A stretch of DNA of 6,225 nt from Oscillospiraceae bacterium (lineage in GTDB: Bacteria > Bacillota > Clostridia > Oscillospirales > Ruminococcaceae), in contig JAITVF010000128.1 of NCBI GenBank assembly GCA_031285945.1, positions 1-6,225 on the forward strand. Direction: 5' to 3'. Below the pieces are notes generated by a model. That model had not been told where the DNA came from, did no database searches, and was given only the letters and a program-made list of their open reading frames with translations. Of the stretch, positions 1 through 3,897 are shown one piece after another. Position 1 is the first letter of the stretch; each line of letters starts with the position of its first letter. Position numbers and translations under genes: made by a program.

Positions 1-84
1 TGTGGCCACCGTCGCCTGGGCGGTGCTGTGTCTCCTGGTCGCCCAACGCGTCACCTCCGCCGCGCTGGCCCGGGCCCCCCGGCC
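1..84. other. GC-rich anomalous end segment, possible fragment of a foreign coding sequence
   Basis: This stretch is almost all G and C and ends abruptly where the AT-rich sequence ggctattatagc begins at 85. Read on the plus strand from base 2 it is open, and nearly every codon ends in G or C. It translates to a hydrophobic, alanine/valine/leucine-rich peptide (VATVAWAVLCLLVAQRVTSA and onward), as a membrane segment from a high-GC actinobacterium would. The opposite strand also has an open, GC3-rich frame, so the coding strand is not certain. No gene further right uses codons this way. The reading frame runs on past 84 only as an accidental overlap antisense to the small gene at 128-415. It may be a chimeric contig end, or the edge of transferred DNA. 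No function can be assigned. Confidence 0.4.
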
Positions 85-96
85 GGCTATTATAGC
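85..96. promoter_or_regulatory. Palindromic 12-mer identical to the arms upstream of the kinase gene
   Basis: The sequence ggctattatagc contains the perfect dyad GCTAT-T-ATAGC. The identical 12-mer occurs at 3784-3795 and its reverse complement at 3760-3771. Here it lies just beyond the 3' end of the small-gene pair and exactly at the GC-rich boundary. It could be an operator copy or a recombination or junction sequence. The minus-strand reading contains TATAAT (89-94), but the hexamer 17 bp upstream (cttttt) is a poor -35, so a promoter here is unlikely. Confidence 0.35.
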
Positions 97-112
97 ATAT
101 TTATATGCTATA
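91..112. repeat. Perfect 10-bp inverted repeat, AT-rich hairpin
   Basis: The arms tatagcatat (91-100) and atatgctata (103-112) are exact reverse complements separated by two bases, and t90/a113 extends the pairing by one. The repeat lies 16 bases past the stop codon of the minus-strand small gene, where a transcript end would be expected. The only T-run in transcript sense (ctttttat) comes before the hairpin rather than after it, so it is not a standard intrinsic terminator. It could instead protect the 3' end of the mRNA or bind a protein. Confidence 0.5.
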
Positions 113-127
113 AAAAGCATAAGCTTG

Positions 128-415
128 TCAGTTAATCCCGAGCCGCCGGGCCTCGAGCCTTATCCTTTGAAGGGATTCTATTTGGCTTTCATTTTCGCCC
201 CTGTCTAAGGCAAAAAGGAACTTCCCCGTCTGGCCGTCGTAAACCTTGAGAAGATCGGGGTTATTGGTAACATCAATGAAAAACTCTATTTCGGGTGAAA
301 GATGCGCGATTTCCTCAGGAGGCAGGTCGGGATAGCTTACATCCTGTGAATAAGCGGAAAAAGAAAACAGGCAAACAAAAAGCGCGCATATTGCAAAAAC
401 CGATAATTTTCTCAT
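128..415 (-). CDS. Small secreted protein of unknown function, second of two tandem paralogues
   Basis: The protein has 95 residues from the ATG at 413-415. This start is chosen because AGAGGT lies 7 bases upstream and the protein then opens with a classic signal peptide: MRK, a hydrophobic core at about residues 4-20, and a likely signal peptidase site after AYS (residue 23, before QD). An upstream ATG at 460 would overlap the preceding gene and bury the signal peptide. The mature part is about 72 residues, mostly acidic. It has YPDL at 28-31, a central VYDGQTGKFLF (58-68) and a charged, probably helical C-terminus ending EARRLGIN. The YPDL, YDG..GKFLF and C-terminal EAR elements recur in the neighbouring upstream gene, so the two probably arose by duplication. 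It sits 34 bases behind that gene and probably shares its transcript. I do not recognise the family. It has no lipobox, and no cysteine after the signal peptide. Function is unknown; it is exported, by inference from the signal peptide. Confidence 0.8.
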   Translation of the reverse strand: MRKLSVFAICALFVCLFSFSAYSQDVSYPDLPPEEIAHLSPEIEFFIDVTNNPDLLKVYDGQTGKFLFALDRGENESQIESLQRIRLEARRLGIN

Positions 416-422
416 GCTTAAT

Positions 423-428
423 ACCTCT
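423..428 (-). promoter_or_regulatory. Ribosome binding site of the second small gene
   Basis: AGAGGT on the minus strand lies 7 bases before the ATG at 413-415. This spacing decides that start over the in-frame ATG at 460. Confidence 0.7.
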
Positions 429-449
429 ATATGCAATTTTTTAGTGGGT

Positions 450-818
450 TCATGATTCAATTAATTTTTTTCCGCGAGCTTCCTTCATGACTTCTTGTAA
501 TGCCAATATGCGCTCTTCCTCATTTATGTCCGGCTGATAGTCAACAGTTGATTCGAATAGAAACTTGCCATAGCCGTCATACACTATATAGTGCGCCAAA
601 TTGCGGGAAGGGGTTATTATAACCTCCGGACGACCGTCCGAAGTGATGAATTCCTCGACGGAATCAATATGAAGATCAGGATATTGCGGCACGTTCTCTT
701 TTGCCGAGCCTATCGAAGCCGTAAGCGCCGTCAAAAGACAAACCAATATAAATACCTGAACTACCCTCTTTGCGCCACGCTCAATCGCTGGAACGACAGA
801 GCAAATCTGCTTTTTCAA
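450..818 (-). CDS. Small secreted protein of unknown function, first of two tandem paralogues
   Basis: The protein has 122 residues if it starts at the TTG at 816-818, or 125 from the ATG at 825-827. The TTG is preferred because AGGAG (828-832) touches the ATG with no spacer but lies 9 bases from the TTG. The N-terminus is a long signal sequence with basic residues (KK, R14, K17, R18), a hydrophobic stretch at about 19-36 and a likely cleavage after GSA (residue 39). The mature part is about 83 residues with YPDL (46-49), VYDGYGKFLF (79-88) and a charged C-terminal helix containing EVMKEARGKK. These motifs align with the downstream gene at 128-415. It has no cysteine after the signal and no catalytic motif that I know. 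It is the first gene after a strong promoter (918-946), and the two genes form a probable operon. Function is unknown. Possibilities include a small periplasmic or wall-associated protein or a secreted signal, none proven. Confidence 0.78.
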   Translation of the reverse strand: MKKQICSVVPAIERGAKRVVQVFILVCLLTALTASIGSAKENVPQYPDLHIDSVEEFITSDGRPEVIITPSRNLAHYIVYDGYGKFLFESTVDYQPDINEEERILALQEVMKEARGKKLIES

Positions 819-827
819 CGTTGTCAT

Positions 828-832
828 CTCCT
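828..832 (-). promoter_or_regulatory. Shine-Dalgarno sequence abutting an ATG; points to a TTG start
   Basis: The minus strand reads attAGGAGatgacaacgTTG. AGGAG directly touches the ATG at 825-827, too close for normal initiation, and lies 9 bases before the in-frame TTG at 816-818. This favours TTG initiation of the first small gene. Confidence 0.6.
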
Positions 833-851
833 AATGATGCTTTTTGTGCAA

Positions 852-888
852 GCCGGGAACTATAAACCTGCCGGGTAATAGCTAAACC
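852..888 (-). repeat. Imperfect tandem repeat in the leader of the small-gene operon
   Basis: On the plus strand two units share gccggg...aaacc: gccgggaactataaacc (852-868) and gccgggtaatagctaaacc (870-888). In transcript sense each reads GGTTTA, a short AT-rich spacer, then CCCGGC. The unit at 870-888 can also fold with cggca (891-895) and tgccg (869-873) into a 5-bp stem extended by GG/CC past a two-base bulge. It lies between the predicted transcription start (about 911) and the first start codon, so it could be an RNA element controlling translation or a DNA site for a repressor or activator dimer. No known riboswitch class fits it convincingly. Confidence 0.5.
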
Positions 889-917
889 AACGGCACCACC
901 TCGCTTATATTTACTAC

Positions 918-946
918 AGTATAACAAATTTAAAAATAACTGTCAA
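918..946 (-). promoter_or_regulatory. Strong sigma-A-type promoter of the small-gene operon
   Basis: On the minus strand a perfect TTGACA (941-946) is followed by exactly 17 bases and TATACT (918-923), one mismatch from the consensus -10. The surrounding DNA is AT-rich. Transcription should begin near 911, giving a leader of about 85-95 bases before the first small gene. There is no other gene between this promoter and the small genes, so it almost certainly serves them. The near-consensus sequence suggests high basal strength, which would call for control elsewhere, perhaps in the leader repeats. Confidence 0.8.
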
Positions 947-984
947 ATATCATGGTCTAAAAATGGCAATATTTACACTTTTAA

Positions 985-1027
985 TAGCGGCGGCTTAAGC
1001 ACATCGTATATACCGCGATGCCGCGCT
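985..1027 (-). other. Possible 3' hairpin after the LuxR-type gene
   Basis: In transcript sense agcgcggc (1020-1027) can pair with gccgccgct (985-993) with one bulged C, enclosing a loop that itself holds a short atcg/cgat stem. It starts at the stop codon of the regulator gene. No U-run follows directly, so it is not a good intrinsic terminator. Transcription may read on into the small-gene promoter region. Confidence 0.2.
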
Positions 1028-3558
1028 TACTCGATAACGCCGAGCTCCCGCGCCTTTAAAACCGCTTCGGCGGCGCTGTTTGCGCCCAGCTTGCCGTAGG
1101 CGAGGCGGGTGTGGGTTTTAACGGTGTTCAGCGTAAGGCCCGTCATTTCGATAATCGCCTCGCGGTTGTAACCCTTTGAGAGAAGGGTCAGGATTTTTTT
1201 CTGCTGCCTCGAAAGCTTTACCGGAGCCGATTTCAGGCTCGAGGTCAGCCCGGCGCGCCGCTTAGACACGGCATAGGTGGCAAGATACACGGTGTTTACG
1301 TATACCCTGTCCAACCCGCCGCCCCGGTCCGAGGAGTCGAGCCCGCGCAGCGATTTTTTGAGTATCGGCTCAACCGCCGCGCCCTCGTCGGCTATCAGGC
1401 GTACAAAGCCCGAGGGCTGCATCTCTTGCATAACCTCCTCGAGCATTATCTGCGCGTCCTTCTTTTTCCCCGCGGCCCACAGCACTACCGCGAGCAGTAT
1501 TCCGCCCTCCGCGGCGTCCAGGGGGCGGCGAAAATCTTTGCCGAACTGCCTCAGCCGCCCGGCCAGCTCCCGCGCCCTTTCCAGCTCGCCAAGAACGGCG
1601 TAAGCGCGGGCGGTGGTAAAGTATTGGTAAACCCTCCAGGCTTCCAGAGGCGGGCTGTCGGTTACAAAATAGCGGTCGAGCCATTCGCGCGCGGCGGCGG
1701 TATCGCCGTTCCAAAGCTTTACCCTTGTGGTAAAGGCCAAAAAGTTGGGGCGCAAAAAGCCCGCTTCGTTCTCTACAAACCGCTCGGTTTTTTCTAGCTG
1801 CTCGTTAAATTCCGATTCCCTGCCAAGGGCGAGACAGGCCGCGGCAAGGTGCATCTCGGCGGCGAAGCGCATCTCCCGAACGGCACGCCCATCCAGCAGA
1901 AGGACACAGGCCTGAGCCTCGGCCAGCGCCTCGCCGGTGCGGTTTTGCTCCAGCAAAAGCCCCGAGTAAAGACCGTGCATGATAAGCTCATAATGATTTT
2001 TAAGGAGCCTGCCAAAGGTTTTTTGCAGCTTTGGCAGCAGCCTGCGGTCGGCAAGCTCGTGATAGTCGCGACTGGAGCGGTGCATGAAGGGCATCTGAAA
2101 GCTCATGGTGGCGGCGCGAAGAGCCTCGCCGGAAAATCGGATGGGGGGCAGCAGGGCGGCCTGCCTTATCTGCTTTGCGAAGGGGGTGCGGTAGTCGAGG
2201 GCGATCAGCGTCATCAAAAGCTCGGCGAAATGCGGGTATTTTAACAGAATCTTGGGCGCGTGACGCCGAAGCTGATCCTCGGCGTGCTCAAAAGTATCCT
2301 TTTCGCCGCACAGATAGGCGGTGTAGATATATCCTACATAAAGGGGCGGGTATTTTTCGCAGACGGATATCATTTCACCCGGCGGGCGTGACAGAAAAAA
2401 CTCCCGCGAGAAGCCGAGATACTCGGAAATTGAAACGCCCCGGTTTTGGGCGAAGGCGTATAGGGCGGCCGCCATCATTTTTTCGTCGCCGCTTATATAG
2501 GCGTAGCGCCTCGCCGCAAGGATATCGTCGGCCGAAAGGTAATATTCGGCCGCCAAAGACCAGCTTAGATGCTTTTCGGACAGGGCGTATTCGGGGCGTG
2601 CGCGCAGAAAATCCAGGAAGAGATGGTGATAGCGGTATACTCCGTCCGAGCTGCGGGTTACAAAAACGTTTTCCGCCCTCAGCCCTTCAAGAATAATTCC
2701 CGCGTCGGCGCGGCCTGTGATTTTCTCGCACAGATTAACCGGCATCTCGTCCACTGCCGCCGAGGAAATCATAAAACTCCGCAGGTCCTTATCCCACTCG
2801 GCCCAGATATACTCCTCTATGTAGCGGGTTAGGTTCTGGCCGCCAAAGTCGCCCTGGGCGGTGAGGGCGCTGTGGCCGAGCGCGTTGACGCCGATCGCCC
2901 ATCCGCCCGCAAAGATATGCGCGGAGTTCGCTTCCTCGGTGCTTTTGCCGAGCGACTCAAAATATTCCCTTGTTTCCTCCGCGCTGAAGGTCAGCTCTCC
3001 CGCTCCGATCAGCGCGCCGTGACCCTGCTCTATAAGCCTGGCGAAATGCTCCGGCGGCTCGGCCCTGCTTAAAATCAGTATGACGAAGGAATGCGGTACC
3101 CTGCGAAGGATATAGGGCAGCGATTTTAAAATCTCCGGGTTTCGTATGTTGTGGAAATCATCCAGAGTAAGCGCGTATGTATTTTCGTCCATCCGAAAGG
3201 CGGAAAGCAGATTTATAGTGTGCTCCACCGGGGAGGAATCAAAGCCCGGGGAGCGCAGCAGATCGGCAATACGCTCGTTGTCCGGCTGGGCGGAAAGCAT
3301 TCCGGTGCAAAAGAGCCGGTAAAAGACCGCGGCGGAATCGTCGAAGGAGTCCAGCCCTACCCATACCGGCCTGCGGCCCGACGCCTCCACCCACAGGATT
3401 GCCGAAACGGTTTTTCCCGACCCCGCCGGCGCGGAAATATATACCCGCCTCAGCGCGGCCGCCGCGCTGAGCAGGGTGAGCAGCCGCTCGCGCGGCGCGC
3501 AGATTTCCGGCAGCGGGCCGGGGGTGAATTTGCTGTTCTGAATATTTGGTATCTGCAT
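1027..3558 (-). CDS. MalT/LAL-type LuxR family transcriptional regulator with N-terminal STAND ATPase
   Basis: This 843-residue protein is close to the usual size of MalT-like regulators. The N-terminus carries the family's short lead (FTPGPLPEICAPRERLL, residues 11-27), a Walker A P-loop APAGSGKT (43-50), a Walker B ALTLDDFH (129-136) with D133/D134, and a sensor-like LSR (163-165). A winged-helix region follows, then a long alanine- and leucine-rich helical stretch (about 350-770) of TPR-like repeats, the usual inducer or partner-binding part. The last 65 residues form a GerE/LuxR helix-turn-helix with LSRQQKKILTLLSKGYN and the recognition-helix sequence TLNTVKTHTRLAYGKLG (809-825). In MalT, ATP and a ligand trigger self-assembly and DNA binding; by analogy this protein should act in the cytoplasm on promoters with repeated sites. 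There is no receiver domain, so it is not a phosphorylation target of the divergent kinase. The start is fixed by GGGGAGG 7 bases upstream. It reads divergently from the kinase and in the same direction as the small secreted genes, which are plausible targets. The inducer is unknown. Confidence 0.93.
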   Translation of the reverse strand: MQIPNIQNSKFTPGPLPEICAPRERLLTLLSAAAALRRVYISAPAGSGKTVSAILWVEASGRRPVWVGLDSFDDSAAVFYRLFCTGMLSAQPDNERIADLLRSPGFDSSPVEHTINLLSAFRMDENTYALTLDDFHNIRNPEILKSLPYILRRVPHSFVILILSRAEPPEHFARLIEQGHGALIGAGELTFSAEETREYFESLGKSTEEANSAHIFAGGWAIGVNALGHSALTAQGDFGGQNLTRYIEEYIWAEWDKDLRSFMISSAAVDEMPVNLCEKITGRADAGIILEGLRAENVFVTRSSDGVYRYHHLFLDFLRARPEYALSEKHLSWSLAAEYYLSADDILAARRYAYISGDEKMMAAALYAFAQNRGVSISEYLGFSREFFLSRPPGEMISVCEKYPPLYVGYIYTAYLCGEKDTFEHAEDQLRRHAPKILLKYPHFAELLMTLIALDYRTPFAKQIRQAALLPPIRFSGEALRAATMSFQMPFMHRSSRDYHELADRRLLPKLQKTFGRLLKNHYELIMHGLYSGLLLEQNRTGEALAEAQACVLLLDGRAVREMRFAAEMHLAAACLALGRESEFNEQLEKTERFVENEAGFLRPNFLAFTTRVKLWNGDTAAAREWLDRYFVTDSPPLEAWRVYQYFTTARAYAVLGELERARELAGRLRQFGKDFRRPLDAAEGGILLAVVLWAAGKKKDAQIMLEEVMQEMQPSGFVRLIADEGAAVEPILKKSLRGLDSSDRGGGLDRVYVNTVYLATYAVSKRRAGLTSSLKSAPVKLSRQQKKILTLLSKGYNREAIIEMTGLTLNTVKTHTRLAYGKLGANSAAEAVLKARELGVIE

Positions 3559-3565
3559 AAAACCG

Positions 3566-3572
3566 CCTCCCC
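3566..3572 (-). promoter_or_regulatory. Strong ribosome binding site of the LuxR-type gene
   Basis: GGGGAGG on the minus strand lies 7 bases from the ATG at 3556-3558, ideal spacing that fixes this start. Confidence 0.8.
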
Positions 3573-3584
3573 GCTTTGATTTTA

Positions 3585-3613
3585 AGTATATCTACAGCGA
3601 GTAAGAATTACAA
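3585..3613 (-). promoter_or_regulatory. Probable promoter of the LuxR-type regulator gene
   Basis: On the minus strand TTGTAA (3608-3613) is separated by 17 bases from TATACT (3585-3590). The predicted start near 3578 gives a short leader of about 20 bases that just includes the ribosome binding site. The -35 matches the consensus at four of six bases and the -10 at five of six. Confidence 0.6.
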
Positions 3614-3738
3614 CAAAATCTCCCGCCAAACCTCACCCCCGGGGGAGTTTATTTTTTCCCATATCTGGAATTTTTTGTCTAAAATAGAGCGGCGGATATA
3701 TTTTTGCGGGTTTTCTCTGCGGCGCGCGGCGATTACCC

Positions 3739-3767
3739 TTGCCGACAGTATAAATGTGAGCTATAAT
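3739..3767 (+). promoter_or_regulatory. Probable promoter of the hybrid histidine kinase gene
   Basis: TTGCCG (3739-3744) is separated by 17 bases from a perfect TATAAT (3762-3767), with a predicted start near 3774. The -10 lies wholly inside the left arm of the inverted repeat 3760-3795, so a protein bound to that arm would block RNA polymerase. This arrangement suggests repression, by an unidentified factor. Confidence 0.6.
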
Positions 3768-3795
3768 AGCCACAGTGGGACGCGGCTATTATAGC
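3760..3795. repeat. Perfect 12-bp inverted repeat over the kinase promoter, candidate operator
   Basis: The arms gctataatagcc (3760-3771) and ggctattatagc (3784-3795) are exact reverse complements separated by 12 bases. Each arm is also a small palindrome of its own, GCTAT-N-ATAGC, with centres 25 bp apart, so this looks like two operator sites in opposite orientation. The left site covers the -10 box and the right one lies just after the predicted start. The same 12-mer recurs at 85-96. As RNA, only the right arm would be fully transcribed from the start near 3774, so a DNA-binding role is more likely than an RNA hairpin. The divergent MalT-like regulator is a candidate binder, but so is any unlinked repressor. 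Confidence 0.6.
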
Positions 3796-3816
3796 CTATG
3801 AAACCGCAAACGTCAT
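3788..3816 (-). promoter_or_regulatory. Possible second, leftward promoter overlapping the kinase promoter
   Basis: The right arm of the inverted repeat read on the minus strand gives TATAAT (3788-3793), with ATGACG (3811-3816, four of six -35 matches) 17 bases upstream. It would start near 3781 and face the rightward promoter, whose start is near 3774, so the two polymerases could not bind together. It would add a leader of about 220 bases to the regulator transcript. The -10 may simply be a by-product of the repeat's symmetry. Confidence 0.25.
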
Positions 3817-3897
3817 ACCGGCAGTATTCAGCCATATTGCCGCACAGGTATCTTATGGCCGAACGCTCCGCACGATGGGGAGAGAACAGGCGTTATT

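Larger units (their letters stand above)
3559..3897. other. Divergent intergenic region between the regulator and kinase genes
   Basis: This 339-base region holds no convincing gene. It carries a leftward promoter close to the regulator gene (3585-3613), a rightward promoter for the kinase (3739-3767) and a perfect inverted repeat over that promoter (3760-3795). A GC palindrome (cccccggggg, 3636-3645) sits before a T-rich stretch. The rightward transcript would have a leader of about 124 bases (3774-3897) in which I see no known riboswitch. Confidence 0.7.

Noticed and set aside
582..593. Perfect palindrome cactatatagtg
   Set aside because: It lies within the conserved coding part of the first small gene (the YIVYDG region), so it is most simply explained by codons.
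841..900. Possible cyclic-di-GMP-I (GEMM) riboswitch, because the plus strand reads gcaagccggg...gccgggtaa
   Set aside because: The similarity is on the strand opposite to the operon transcript, and the conserved GGCAAACC and GACGCAAAGCC cores are missing. An Rfam covariance search would settle it.
1277..2696. Several long plus-strand open frames opposite the regulator gene
   Set aside because: They are antisense to a clear 843-residue MalT-like protein, have low-complexity arginine/serine/proline-rich translations, and lack recognisable domains.
3631..3660. GC palindrome followed by a T-rich run, like an intrinsic terminator on the plus strand
   Set aside because: The palindrome has no proper loop, and no plus-strand gene lies upstream to be terminated.
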